Source: Methylobacterium sp. Leaf125 (lineage in GTDB: Bacteria; Pseudomonadota; Alphaproteobacteria; Rhizobiales; Beijerinckiaceae). From it: a DNA stretch of 64,000 nt. The stretch lies in the NCBI RefSeq assembly GCF_001423085.1, contig NZ_LMNU01000048.1, forward strand, positions 159,516 through 223,515. Direction: 5' to 3'. The translations under genes were made by a program, and so were the position numbers. Shown here piece by piece: positions 35,654 through 44,126 of this stretch (its first letter is position 1; the number at the start of each line of letters is the position of its first letter). The notes beneath the pieces are model-generated. The model did no database searches, was not told where the DNA came from, and saw nothing but the letters and a program-made list of their open reading frames with translations.

Positions 35654-36061
35654 TCAGCCTTGATCGAAGCGCTGCCTGGCCTCCGCCGTCATGGGGGCGA
35701 ACAGATTGACGAGCGTGCCGTCCGGGTCACGCAGGAGCAGCGAGCGGTTACCCCACGGCATCGTTGTGGGCGGCTGCACCACCGCCACGGCGATGCTGGA
35801 CGTGATCCGTGCGTGTTCCGCGTCCACGTCGCCGACCCGGAACTCGATGATGACGCTTCGATTGGCTGCAGGCTCGGCGACAGCATCCCCGCCGAAGAAG
35901 CCCAGCGTACGCGTGCTCCCGATGGCCAATGTTGCGCCCGGCGTGCGGATCTCGATGAAGTCGGGCGTGTAGTGCGTGGCGGTAAGCCCCGTCACGGCCT
36001 CGTAGAAGCTGACGAGACGGTCGACGTCGGCGGTGATGATACGGGTCGAGGCAAGATGCAC
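35654..36061 (-). CDS. VOC-family (glyoxalase/bleomycin-resistance fold) protein
   Basis: A 135-residue protein of two beta-alpha-beta-beta-beta units: TRIITADVDRLVSFYEAVTGL at the start and SLLLRDPDGTLVNLF at the end, the usual VOC metal-site Glu region being in VIIEFRV. GTG at 36061 is chosen because CGGAG lies a few bases upstream and the fold begins there; upstream in-frame codons run through the intergenic operator. It is divergent from a YafY-type regulator gene, which likely represses it. Members of this pairing are often of unknown substrate. Confidence 0.85.
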   Translation of the reverse strand: MHLASTRIITADVDRLVSFYEAVTGLTATHYTPDFIEIRTPGATLAIGSTRTLGFFGGDAVAEPAANRSVIIEFRVGDVDAEHARITSSIAVAVVQPPTTMPWGNRSLLLRDPDGTLVNLFAPMTAEARQRFDQG

Positions 36062-36121
36062 GTCGTTCTCCGGAGCAAGTGCGGTTTTGTCCCCGCCGAG
36101 GATGGACGTAGCCGAACCCTG

Positions 36122-36139
36122 CTGACAGCATCCTGTCAG
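36122..36139. promoter_or_regulatory. Operator candidate: perfect inverted repeat between VOC and YafY genes
   Basis: CTGACAG-CATC-CTGTCAG is a perfect 7-bp inverted repeat with a 4-nt spacer. Its right arm adjoins the ribosome site AGGAGAG of the yafY-type gene, 13 bp before the ATG, and it lies 60 bp from the VOC start. Placement suggests autoregulation and control of the divergent VOC gene by the YafY-type protein. Confidence 0.65.
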
Positions 36140-36152
36140 GAGAGATGAGCCG

Positions 36153-36854
36153 ATGCGCCGCGCCGACCGCCTGTTCCAGATCATCCAGATCCTGCGCCGC
36201 TCGGCGCGTCCGATCACGGCCGCGGTGCTGGCGGGCGAACTCGAAGTGACCGTCCGCACGGTCTACCGCGACGTCGCGGACCTGATCGCGCAGCGCGTGC
36301 CGATCCGTGGCGAGGCTGGGGTCGGCTACGTCCTCGACCGCGCGTACGACATGCCGCCGCTGATGCTCAGCGCCGACGAGCTGGAAGCGGCGGTGATCGG
36401 TGCGCAGTGGGTCGCCAAGCGGGGCGATCCAGGGCTGGCGAGCGCTGCACGCAACCTGCTCGCCAAGATTTCCGCGGTCGTCCCCGATCACCTGCGCCCG
36501 TTCATCGCTGACCCGGGCGTCAGTGCCGGCCCCACGCGGCCCGCATCCGCCGATGGCCTCGACATGGCGCGGCTGCGCGCCGCGATCCGCACCGGGTGCA
36601 AGCTGCGCATCAGCTATCGTGACGAAGCTGGCCGTGCGAGCGAGCGCGTCGTCTGGCCGGTGATGGTCGGCTACGCCGAAACCGTCCGGCTGCTCGCGGC
36701 ATGGTGTGAATGGCGGCAGGCCTTCCGCCACTTCCGCACCGACCGCATCGAGGCTTCGGCCTTCCTGGACGAGCGCTTCGAGCGACGACCCGGCGATCTG
36801 CGGCGGGACTGGAAGCGTCAGTTCGAGGCCGAGCGCGGATTTCGCCTCCCTTGA
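36153..36854 (+). CDS. YafY-type HTH/WYL-domain transcriptional regulator
   Basis: A 233-residue regulator. Residues 1-60 form an HTH_11 domain (MRRADRLFQIIQILRR, then EVTVRTVYRDVADL), and the C-terminal part is a WYL domain: LRISYRDEAGRASERVVWPVMVGYAETVRLLAAWCEWR and FRHFRTDRI. WYL domains sense nucleic-acid or small ligands. It starts at the ATG after AGGAGAG and is divergent from the VOC gene, with a perfect inverted repeat between them. A hairpin follows the stop codon. Confidence 0.9.
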   Translation: MRRADRLFQIIQILRRSARPITAAVLAGELEVTVRTVYRDVADLIAQRVPIRGEAGVGYVLDRAYDMPPLMLSADELEAAVIGAQWVAKRGDPGLASAARNLLAKISAVVPDHLRPFIADPGVSAGPTRPASADGLDMARLRAAIRTGCKLRISYRDEAGRASERVVWPVMVGYAETVRLLAAWCEWRQAFRHFRTDRIEASAFLDERFERRPGDLRRDWKRQFEAERGFRLP

Positions 36855-36861
36855 TCGGCTG

Positions 36862-36895
36862 CCGGAACCGTCGCGGGTCGAGCCACCGGTTCCGG
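36862..36895 (+). terminator. 9-bp stem-loop after the YafY-type gene
   Basis: CCGGAACCG (36862-36870) and CGGTTCCGG (36887-36895) form a perfect 9-bp stem with a 16-nt loop, beginning 7 nt after the stop codon. No U-run follows, so it may end transcription inefficiently or protect the 3' end. It separates this gene from the convergent ABC operon. Confidence 0.5.
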
Positions 36896-37007
36896 ACACG
36901 GCGCGGGTCGCGTGCCCCGACGGAGTGGGGCCGCGAGCCGTCGGTCGCGTTCCCGGCAGGCACGGAGGCGATGCCCCGAGCTTGTCCGACGGCGCCGGGC
37001 GAGCGCC

Positions 37008-37760
37008 TCAAAGAACCTGGGACAGAAAACGTCGGGTGCGCGCATCGACGGCGGACGAGAACAGGGTCTCGGGGGGACCGTGCTCGACGATGACGCCGCG
37101 ATCGGTGAAGTAGACGTGGTCGGCGACCTCGCGGGCGAAGTTCATCTCGTGGGTGACGAGGAGGCAGGTCATGCCCTCCTCGGCCAGTTCGCGGATGGTG
37201 ACCAGCACCTCCTTGACCGTCTCGGGATCGAGCGCGGCGGTGACCTCGTCGAACAGCATCACCTCCGGCCGCATCGCCAGCGATCGGGCGATGGCGACCC
37301 GCTGCTGCTGCCCGCCCGACATCTCGCCGGGATAGGCCGCCTCCTTGCCCGCGAGCCGCACCTTGGCGAGGAGCGCGCGCGCCCGGACCTCGACCTCCCG
37401 CTTGTCCTGGCCGAGCACGTGGATGGGCGCCATCATCACGTTCTCCAGCGCCGTCTTGTGCGGAAACAGGTTGTACTGCTGGAACACCATGCCGACCTTG
37501 CGCCGCAGGGCCAGCTTGTCGAGCTTCGGATCGACCACCTCGATGCCGTCGACCCGGATGGTGCCGGAGGTGACCGGGACGAGGGCGTTGATGCAGCGGA
37601 TCAGCGTCGACTTGCCCGAGCCCGACGGCCCGATGATGCAGACGACCTCGCCCCGGCGCACGTCGAAGCTGATGCCCTTGAGGACCTCGGCCTCGCCGAA
37701 GGCCTTGTGCACGTCGAGCACCTGCACGATCGGGCGGTCGGCGGGCGGGACACGCGACAT
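37008..37760 (-). CDS. Amino-acid ABC transporter ATP-binding protein (GlnQ type, second system)
   Basis: A 250-residue ATPase with Walker A GPSGSGKS (44-51), Q-loop VGMVFQQYNLFPH, signature MSGGQQQR (147-154), Walker B VMLFDEVTAALD (167-178; Val replaces Pro after DE) and switch VTHEMNFAR. The ATG at 37760 begins the conserved part; upstream frame is open only because it overlaps the permease gene. It is the last gene of a minus-strand operon of receptor, two permeases and ATPase. Confidence 0.92.
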   Translation of the reverse strand: MSRVPPADRPIVQVLDVHKAFGEAEVLKGISFDVRRGEVVCIIGPSGSGKSTLIRCINALVPVTSGTIRVDGIEVVDPKLDKLALRRKVGMVFQQYNLFPHKTALENVMMAPIHVLGQDKREVEVRARALLAKVRLAGKEAAYPGEMSGGQQQRVAIARSLAMRPEVMLFDEVTAALDPETVKEVLVTIRELAEEGMTCLLVTHEMNFAREVADHVYFTDRGVIVEHGPPETLFSSAVDARTRRFLSQVL

Positions 37761-37789
37761 CGGGGACGCACCATCGGACAAGGGAGGCC

Positions 37790-38641
37790 TCACGCCGTCT
37801 CGAACCGCCGCTCCAGGCGCGCGGTCAGCCGGTCGATCGGGTAGCAGTAGAGGAAGAAGCACAGCAGGGCGAAGCCGTAGAGCGGTGCGAACAGTTCGGG
37901 CCTGCCCCCTTCCGCCGCGTGGACCTGCGCCGTCAGCGTCAGCATCTCGGTGACGCCCACGATGGAGGCCTGGACGGTGGCCATGGCGATCAAGGCGTAG
38001 ACGTTCATCCAGGGGGGCAACATCCGCTTGAGGCATTGCGGCAGGATGATGCGGAACAGCGTCTGGCGCCGGGTGAAGGCCAGGGATTCGGCCGCCTCCC
38101 ACTGGGTGGCCGGAACGGAGCGCACGGCGCCGCGCACGATCTCGGCGACGTTGGCCATCACCGGCAGCGCGAATCCGACCGTCGCCTTGATCCAGTCGGG
38201 CAGCGGCACGCGCAACCCGAACACCGTGACCTGGAACGGTACGAGAAACATCACGAAGAACAGCAGCACCAGCCAGGGCACGTTGCGGAAGAACTGCGTC
38301 AGGCCCCAGGCGACGCGGCGCAGGATCGGCCCCTCGCTGACCAGGGCGAGGCCCAGCCCGACGCCCGCCCCCGTCCCGAGGAGCATCGCCACCAGCGAGA
38401 TCGCGACGTTGAAGGCAAAGCCCGTGAGCAGCAGCGGTGCCCAGCGCAGGATCACCTGGAGCGGCGACAGCACTGCGTCGGGCCCCTGGGCGAGGGCCGG
38501 CATCACGAGGACGAGGCCGGCGAGCCACGCTCCGAGGAGCCAGGCCCGCACCGGGCCGAGGGTGAACCGGGCCCGGGTGCGCGAGACCCGGAACGGCAGC
38601 AGGACCGGCAGGTCGCCCGCGGTCGACGGCCGTGGCCTCAC
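37790..38641 (-). CDS. Amino-acid ABC transporter permease (GltK/GlnP type)
   Basis: A 283-residue permease starting at a GTG that overlaps the stop of the previous permease (GTGA). It has an N-terminal helix (about 25-45) with a short periplasmic insert, then the five-helix core: LTGFAFNVAISLVAMLLG, TQFFRNVPWLVLLFFVMF, VANVAEIVRGAVRSV and the coupling motif TQWEAAESLAFTRRQ. The inserted loop before the core resembles glutamate/aspartate permeases. It pairs with the next permease as a heterodimer. Confidence 0.9.
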   Translation of the reverse strand: MRPRPSTAGDLPVLLPFRVSRTRARFTLGPVRAWLLGAWLAGLVLVMPALAQGPDAVLSPLQVILRWAPLLLTGFAFNVAISLVAMLLGTGAGVGLGLALVSEGPILRRVAWGLTQFFRNVPWLVLLFFVMFLVPFQVTVFGLRVPLPDWIKATVGFALPVMANVAEIVRGAVRSVPATQWEAAESLAFTRRQTLFRIILPQCLKRMLPPWMNVYALIAMATVQASIVGVTEMLTLTAQVHAAEGGRPELFAPLYGFALLCFFLYCYPIDRLTARLERRFETA

Positions 38642-39384
38642 CGGCTGTAACCCGGGATTCGCAGGGCCCGCTCCCAGCGGTGCATCAGCCAGACCAGGAC
38701 GCCGACGAGGACGGCGTAGGTCGCCAGCAGGACGATCATCATTTCCAGCACGTTCTGCGATTCCGACCAGATCTGCTTCACCGCGTAGAGCGTCTCCGGC
38801 ACCGCGATGGCGTAGGCCAGGGTGGTGGTCTTCAGGAGATTGATCAGGTTGTTGTTGAGGGCCGGCAGGCAGACCCGGAGGGCGAGCGGCAGCACGACGT
38901 AGAGGTAGGCCTTGAGCCGGGTGTAGCCGAGGGACTCGGCCGCCTCGACGGTGGTGCGCGGTACCGCCTCGATGCCCGAACGGAAGATCTCGACGTTGAA
39001 GGCCCCGGCGAACAGGGCCAGCGCGACGATGGCCCATTGCACGTTGTCGAGGAGCGGCACCCGCAGGCCGTCGGCGGTCTGGGTGGCCGGCAGCAGGGTG
39101 CCGAGCCCGAAGTAGAAGAAGAAGATCTGCACCAGCGGCGGCGTATTGCGGAACACGACGACGAAGCCGTTGACGAGGCCGCGCAGGAACCGGGAGGGAC
39201 CGCCCTGCAGAAGCGCTCCCACGGCGCCGATGACGAGGCTCGCCAGGATCGTCGTCACCGCGAGCAGCAGGGTGGTCTTCAAGCCGTTGACGTAGCGGTC
39301 CCAGTCATAGGGGTCGTAGAAGACCGTGAAGTTGTAGCCCGTGGTCTCGTAGAGGCCCCGGAACCAGTTCGGAACGGCGTCCAT
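38638..39384 (-). CDS. Amino-acid ABC transporter permease (GltJ type)
   Basis: A 248-residue permease. Landmarks are YVNGLKTTLLLAVTTILASLVIG, VVVFRNTPPLVQIFFFYFGLG, AFNVEIFRSGIEAVPRTTVEAAESLGYTRLKA (coupling motif) and LNNNLINLLKTTTLAYAIA. The family normally forms a GltJ/GltK-like pair, matched by the overlapping downstream permease. Starts 40 nt after the receptor gene. Confidence 0.9.
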   Translation of the reverse strand: MDAVPNWFRGLYETTGYNFTVFYDPYDWDRYVNGLKTTLLLAVTTILASLVIGAVGALLQGGPSRFLRGLVNGFVVVFRNTPPLVQIFFFYFGLGTLLPATQTADGLRVPLLDNVQWAIVALALFAGAFNVEIFRSGIEAVPRTTVEAAESLGYTRLKAYLYVVLPLALRVCLPALNNNLINLLKTTTLAYAIAVPETLYAVKQIWSESQNVLEMMIVLLATYAVLVGVLVWLMHRWERALRIPGYSR

Positions 39385-39424
39385 CGTGCTCCTCGAGATG
39401 GCCGGTCGTTCGGCCCGGCGCGGT

Positions 39425-40255
39425 TCAGTTGGTCGCGTTCTTGTACTTTTCGTGCATCGCCTTCGAGTATTCCGTCGGCTCGATGCCCCACTTCTTCTCC
39501 TCCTCGACGATGAAGCCGGACTTCATCCACTCCTTGGTCGTCGTCTCCAGGAGGCCCTGCAGCGCGCCGTTGCCGAGCGCCACCGCCATCATCCAGGGGG
39601 CGTCGAGGATGCCCTTCAGCGGCAGCCCGTAATCCGCCTTCCAGTCGGCGTCGAGGAGTTTCCCCTGAAGCATGCTCTGGTCGTAGACGTAGCCGAGACA
39701 ATTGCCCTGCTTGAGCGCGAAGAGCGGCTTCTCGGAGCCGTCGAAGGCGACGATCTCCGCACCGTAGGTCCGGGCCACGTCCTTGTTGTACCAGGCGCCC
39801 GAGGTGGCGCAGAGGGGCTTGCCTTTCAGCTGCGCCCAGTCCGTGATGCCGGCTTTCTTGGGCAGCATCACGTTGACGAAGTCGGAATAGTATTGCGGGT
39901 CGATGGCCTGCACCACGCGGCGGCGCTCCGGCTTGTCTGAGAGCGTGGCGATGAGGAGGTCGACCTTGCCCTGCTGCAGGAACTCGATGCGGTTGGAGGA
40001 GACCACCGGCACGAGCTCGAGCTTCACGCCGAGGCGCTTGGCGACGTCGGCGGCCAGGTCCGGCTCGAGCCCGATGATCGCCCCGCTCGGATCGCGGAAG
40101 CCGAAGGGCCGGTAATCCGCCTTCACGCCGACGATGAGGGTTCCGCGCTGCTTGATCGCCTCGATCCCATCCGCCGCCGTCGCCAGGGACGCGGACAGCA
40201 CGGTGGCCGCCGCGAGCAGACCAGCGCCGAGAAACGTCGAAGTCGGCTTGCGCAT
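39425..40255 (-). CDS. Amino-acid ABC transporter substrate-binding protein (family 3, second system)
   Basis: A 276-residue receptor with a Sec signal (FLGAGLLAAATVLSASLATA) and mature start DGIEAIKQRGTLIVGVKADYRPFGFRD. The ligand-domain motif is VDLLIATLSDKPERRRVVQAIDPQYY; a Cys pair (PLCATSG and GNCLGYV) could form a disulfide. ATG at 40255 has AGAAGG upstream. It heads the importer operon and lies 131 nt downstream of the SolA-like oxidase on the same strand, so both may be cotranscribed. Confidence 0.9.
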   Translation of the reverse strand: MRKPTSTFLGAGLLAAATVLSASLATAADGIEAIKQRGTLIVGVKADYRPFGFRDPSGAIIGLEPDLAADVAKRLGVKLELVPVVSSNRIEFLQQGKVDLLIATLSDKPERRRVVQAIDPQYYSDFVNVMLPKKAGITDWAQLKGKPLCATSGAWYNKDVARTYGAEIVAFDGSEKPLFALKQGNCLGYVYDQSMLQGKLLDADWKADYGLPLKGILDAPWMMAVALGNGALQGLLETTTKEWMKSGFIVEEEKKWGIEPTEYSKAMHEKYKNATN

Positions 40256-40386
40256 GGAAGGATACCTTCTGCTGAGCACATCCGGCTCGACCGGAGACGA
40301 GACCGGGGCTCGACGTGCGCTCTTCGGGGAGACTGCCCTTACGGGTCCGATCGGGTCAAGCAATCGACAGGCCATGGCTGTGGGGA

Positions 40387-41556
40387 TCAGCCGAACCGCG
40401 CGAGCGCATAGGGTGCGAGAGCGATGCGCCCGCCGCCCTGCAGCATCTCCTCGGCCACGGCCTCGCCGATTCCGGCCGAGTGCTTGAAGCCGTGCCCGGA
40501 GCAGGCCGACACGACGAGGACCCGGTCCATCCGCGGGTGGCGATCGATGATGAAGCCCCGGTCGGGCGTCACGGTGTAGAGGCAGGCGGCGGCCCGGGTC
40601 ACCCGCGCCGATGCGCCGGCGAGCCGGCCCGCCACGTGGTGTCGGTGCATCGCGGCGGATTCCGCGGGGCTCACGACGCGGTCGAGGGTCTCGGCCTGCG
40701 TCGATGTCGCGTACTGCTCGGTGGCGACCTTCACCTCGGTCTCTCCCGGCAGGGGCGGGAAGCCGTAGAGGTAGTCTGTGTCGCCGGAACCGTGCATCCA
40801 GATGAAGACCGGCGCATCGGGCCCGTAGGCCGAGGCGTCGTCGAGGGCGTACCAGTGCAGCAGCTGGCGGTTGACGGTGAGCAGGTCCGTGAAGGGCGCG
40901 CCGAGCAGGGGCGCGGTCCAGGCTCCGGCGGCGACCACCACCTGATCGGCCTGGACGAGGCCGCGATCGGTCTCGATGCGGACCCCGCCCGGCTCCTGGC
41001 GGATCGATCGCACCGTCGTCCCGGTGCGGATCTGGGCCCCGAGCGCGCCGGCTCGGTGGAGCTGCGCGGCGATGCAGCGCTCGGGCCGGACGTAGCCGCC
41101 GCCGGGCTCGTAATAGGCCTTCTCGTCGCCGCCGAGATGGCGGAACTGGGGGAAGCGGCGCGCCACCTCGCGCCCGTCGAGAACCTCGTGCGGGATCGCG
41201 AAAGCCCGCGCGGCATCGATCGAGCGCCCGACGAAATCCGGCTTCCCGTGATGCGAGGAAACACCGCTGCCCGGCCCCATCACGAGCGCGCCGCAGGCCG
41301 TCAGCAGCGTTTCGCCGGTCTCCGCTTCCAGGCTCCGCCAGATTCGGTGCGAGGCCAGGACGAAGGGGACGTAATCGCGGCCCTCGCCGACGGCCTGCCG
41401 GGTGATGCGGCTCTCGCCGTGGCTCGACCCCGAGCTATGCGGCGGGGCGAAGCGATCGAGGCCGACCGCCTTCGCCCCGCGCAAGCCCAACTGGTAGAGG
41501 GCCGCGCTGCCCATGGCGCCGAGGCCGACGACGGCAATCTCAAAACGGTCTTCCAT
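40387..41556 (-). CDS. solA: N-methyl-L-tryptophan/sarcosine oxidase-like flavoenzyme
   Basis: A 389-residue FAD enzyme of the monomeric sarcosine oxidase family. The dinucleotide motif is VVGLGAMGSAAL at the N-terminus, followed by SSHGESRITRQA. The Cys that carries covalent FAD is in ACLYTVTPDRGFIID, and the C-terminal flavin motif is ACSGHGFKHSAGIGEAVAE. These oxidases demethylate N-methyl amino acids, giving the amino acid, formaldehyde and H2O2. The start at 41556 begins the conserved domain; 70 upstream in-frame codons are unrelated. With the amino-acid importer directly downstream, uptake and oxidation of an N-methylated amino acid is a sensible inference. Exact substrate not determined. 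Confidence 0.87.
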   Translation of the reverse strand: MEDRFEIAVVGLGAMGSAALYQLGLRGAKAVGLDRFAPPHSSGSSHGESRITRQAVGEGRDYVPFVLASHRIWRSLEAETGETLLTACGALVMGPGSGVSSHHGKPDFVGRSIDAARAFAIPHEVLDGREVARRFPQFRHLGGDEKAYYEPGGGYVRPERCIAAQLHRAGALGAQIRTGTTVRSIRQEPGGVRIETDRGLVQADQVVVAAGAWTAPLLGAPFTDLLTVNRQLLHWYALDDASAYGPDAPVFIWMHGSGDTDYLYGFPPLPGETEVKVATEQYATSTQAETLDRVVSPAESAAMHRHHVAGRLAGASARVTRAAACLYTVTPDRGFIIDRHPRMDRVLVVSACSGHGFKHSAGIGEAVAEEMLQGGGRIALAPYALARFG

Positions 41557-42089
41557 CGGTGGATGCGCTCCGGTCCGCCCTCGCGGAGAATGCCGTTCGC
41601 TTGCGGAAAAATCGATGGCGAGGCAATGCGCCGGCCGGGATGCCCTGCCCGGCCTGCCGATGGGACGGCGCCGTCGCCGGCTCGCTCCGTCGCCGGACCC
41701 CGCTGCGATCGCTGAATCGATCGCCGGCACCCGTAAGCGACCGTACAAGAGGGCGATGTCGTCCAATATGAATCAGATTCAAAACGCGAATGCTTGCCTG
41801 ATACGCGCCTCTGAGCGCCTTCTGGATTGGTTTTTCTCGTGATTGATCTTCCATGGCGCGAACGGATAGGACGGTGAACGGCCTGCATAGGCGGCTTGGC
41901 GCGTGCCTTGCATGAGGTGGCGCGCAGCGCAGAGCCACCGGCTCTCATGGGTTGGCGTGCCCATCCGACGATGCCCGTCCTGGACGGTGCTGCCCGGTCC
42001 GACTGCATCATGCCCTCCTCGATGCAGCCCTGCGTCCGGCAGACCGAACGGTCGCGGTGTCATCGCCCTCTGCGGGATCGGAGAGCATC
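41557..42089. other. Divergent regulatory interval between solA-like gene and NMT1-type ABC operon
   Basis: About 530 bp between divergent start codons. The segment 41745-41850 is AT-richer than the surroundings and contains a palindrome (41769-41781). Open frames on both strands do not resemble known proteins. Nothing else is recognised. Confidence 0.45.
41769..41781. promoter_or_regulatory. TGAATC-A-GATTCA palindrome, candidate operator
   Basis: A perfect 6-1-6 inverted repeat in the AT-rich core of the divergent promoter region, 213 bp upstream of the solA-like start and 309 bp upstream of the receptor start. No cognate regulator gene is adjacent, so the binding protein is unknown. Confidence 0.4.
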
Positions 42090-43145
42090 ATGTGCGAACG
42101 TGACGGTCTGTTCTTTCAACGCTTCTCCCGGCGTGGCCTGCTCCGCGCAGCGGGATCGGCCGGCGCGGCCATCGCGCTGCCGGCCCATCTCGCGGCCCTG
42201 GTCGCACCGGCCGCCGCGGCGGGCGCGATGACCACCGTCAAGGCGACCCACGGGTCCGGCTTCTGCAACCTCGGCATGTTCCTCGCCCATGAGCGCAAAC
42301 TGACCGAGGGCGACGGGGTCAGCCTGGATTTCGTGGTGACGCCCTCGAACGCCGAGATCACGACCATGTTCGGTGCCGGGCTCGTCGACATGTCGATGAT
42401 CCCCTACTCGAACTTCATGACCCTGTACGACGCCGGTGCCCCGGTGAAGATCGTCGCCGGCGGCGGTGTCCAGGGCTGCATGATCGTGGCGCGCGAAGGC
42501 ATCCGGTCCGCGGCCGACCTGAGGGGCAAGACCCTCGGCACCTTCCAGGCCGACACCCTCGAGGTCCTGCCGTTCGACTACCTCAAGAAGGCCGGACTGA
42601 CCTTCCAGGACCTCGACGTACGCTACCTCGATACCTCACCGGAGCTGGCCCAGGCCTTCATCGCCGGCGCGGTCGATGCGATCTGCCATATCGAGCCCTA
42701 CGCCACGCAGTGCCTGCAGTCGCGCAAGGGCGCCACGCTCCTCTCGGACGGAACCGATGTCTACGGCGCCGGCTATTCCGATTGCGTCCTCGCGGCCCGG
42801 ACGCCGCTGATCGAGAAGAGCCCCGCCACCGTACGGGCGGTGATCAAGGCCCTGTTCACCGCGCAGTCGCAGATCGAATCCGATCGCGCCGCGGCGCTGA
42901 AGGACACCGTCGGCAACTACTACAAGACCACCATGGAAGCCGCGGTCGACGCCTCCGCCAAGCAACCCGTCTGCACGGATCAGCGCAACCAGACCGACTT
43001 CATCATCGCCCGCGGGCAGTCGATGAAGGAGATGGGCTACGTCAAGAAGGCGCCCGGACCCGATGCCTTCGACTGGAGCCTGTTGGAGCAGGTCATCGCC
43101 GAGAACCGGCCGCTCTATGACGGGCTGAAGCTGAAATCGGCCTGA
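42090..43145 (+). CDS. ABC transporter substrate-binding protein, NMT1/THI5/SsuA-like
   Basis: A 351-residue receptor with a twin-arginine-like signal (FSRRGLLRAAGSAGAAIALP). Mature landmarks are GSGFCNLGMFLAHERKLTEGDGV, VTPSNAEITTMFGAGLVDMSMIPYSNFM and AADLRGKTLGTFQADTLE, typical of nitrate/taurine/pyrimidine-precursor binding proteins. ATG at 42090 follows GGAGAG; the frame is open upstream without meaning. Permease and ATPase genes of the same class follow, then an amidohydrolase, so a heterocyclic or ureido nitrogen compound is a plausible ligand. Confidence 0.88.
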   Translation: MCERDGLFFQRFSRRGLLRAAGSAGAAIALPAHLAALVAPAAAAGAMTTVKATHGSGFCNLGMFLAHERKLTEGDGVSLDFVVTPSNAEITTMFGAGLVDMSMIPYSNFMTLYDAGAPVKIVAGGGVQGCMIVAREGIRSAADLRGKTLGTFQADTLEVLPFDYLKKAGLTFQDLDVRYLDTSPELAQAFIAGAVDAICHIEPYATQCLQSRKGATLLSDGTDVYGAGYSDCVLAARTPLIEKSPATVRAVIKALFTAQSQIESDRAAALKDTVGNYYKTTMEAAVDASAKQPVCTDQRNQTDFIIARGQSMKEMGYVKKAPGPDAFDWSLLEQVIAENRPLYDGLKLKSA

Positions 43146-43196
43146 CGGACCCCGCGTCTCCCGGACCCGATTCCCGATCTTCCGAAAGGCAGCCTC

Positions 43197-44126
43197 ATGG
43201 CCGCGACGGACGTTCCCCTCGGCGCAGTGGCGCCGGTTTCTGCACAATCCGCGCAGGCGGCTCCGGGACAGGGGCGGCCCTTCGCTCCCCCGCGATACCC
43301 GCGCCTGCGCGCAGGTCTGGCGACCCTCGGCTGGAGCCTCGCCTCGCTCGGCCTGTTCGCCGGCCTGTGGGAGGCCCTCTGGGCCCTGGGGTTCCTGAAC
43401 CCCCTGCTCCTGCCGCCCCCGCACCTGTTCCTCGCCGACCTGCCCGCGACCCTGAAGTATTTCGACCGGTCCAACCGGATCGGCAGCCGCAGCGAGGGCG
43501 GGGGCGTGATGCCGCTCCTCGCCACCATCGGGTGGACGACCATGCGGGTCACGGTCGGGCTCGTCCTCGGCTTCGTCGGCGGCGTCCTGGTGGGCGCGCT
43601 GCTCCACTATGTCCGGCTGTTCCGCAACCTCGTCCTGCCCACGGTGCTCCTGCTGGCGCCGATCTCGCCGGTGGCCTGGCTGCCGGTGGCGATCTTCGTC
43701 TTCGGAATCGGCGACGTGCCGGCGATCTTCCTCGTCTTCATCACCCTGTTCTTCGCCATCGCGCTGACGACGAGCACCCAGATCGCAGCGGTGCCGGTCA
43801 CCTACCTCAACGTCGCCCGCATCATGGGGGCGGATACCCGCCAGACCTTCTTCCGCGTGGTGCTGCCGGCGATCCTGCCGGGGCTGTTCATGACCCTGCG
43901 CCTCAACCTGTTCGCCGCCTGGATGGTGGTGCTGATCGCGGAGGCGGTGGGCGTCGGCAGCGGCCTCGGGCAGATCGTCTCGCTCGCCCGCTCGACCTTC
44001 AACGCCCGCCTCAGTTTCTTCACCATGGCGATCATCGGCCTGCTCGGCTTCAGCTTCGACTGGGCCCTGCGCCAGATCCAGGCCCGGATGCTGTGGTGGA
44101 TCGCACCCCAGGGAGGCGGTCGATGA
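43197..44126 (+). CDS. ABC transporter permease (SsuC/TauC/NtrB type)
   Basis: A 309-residue permease. After about 45 cytoplasmic residues come six helices, with landmarks TLGWSLASLGLFAGLWEALWALG, RVTVGLVLGFVGGVLVGAL, LAPISPVAWLPVAIFVFGIGDVPAIFLVF and the coupling motif LNVARIMGADTRQTFFRVVLPAILPGL. It pairs as a homodimer with the ATPase encoded at the overlapping downstream start (ATGA). Confidence 0.91.
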   Translation: MAATDVPLGAVAPVSAQSAQAAPGQGRPFAPPRYPRLRAGLATLGWSLASLGLFAGLWEALWALGFLNPLLLPPPHLFLADLPATLKYFDRSNRIGSRSEGGGVMPLLATIGWTTMRVTVGLVLGFVGGVLVGALLHYVRLFRNLVLPTVLLLAPISPVAWLPVAIFVFGIGDVPAIFLVFITLFFAIALTTSTQIAAVPVTYLNVARIMGADTRQTFFRVVLPAILPGLFMTLRLNLFAAWMVVLIAEAVGVGSGLGQIVSLARSTFNARLSFFTMAIIGLLGFSFDWALRQIQARMLWWIAPQGGGR

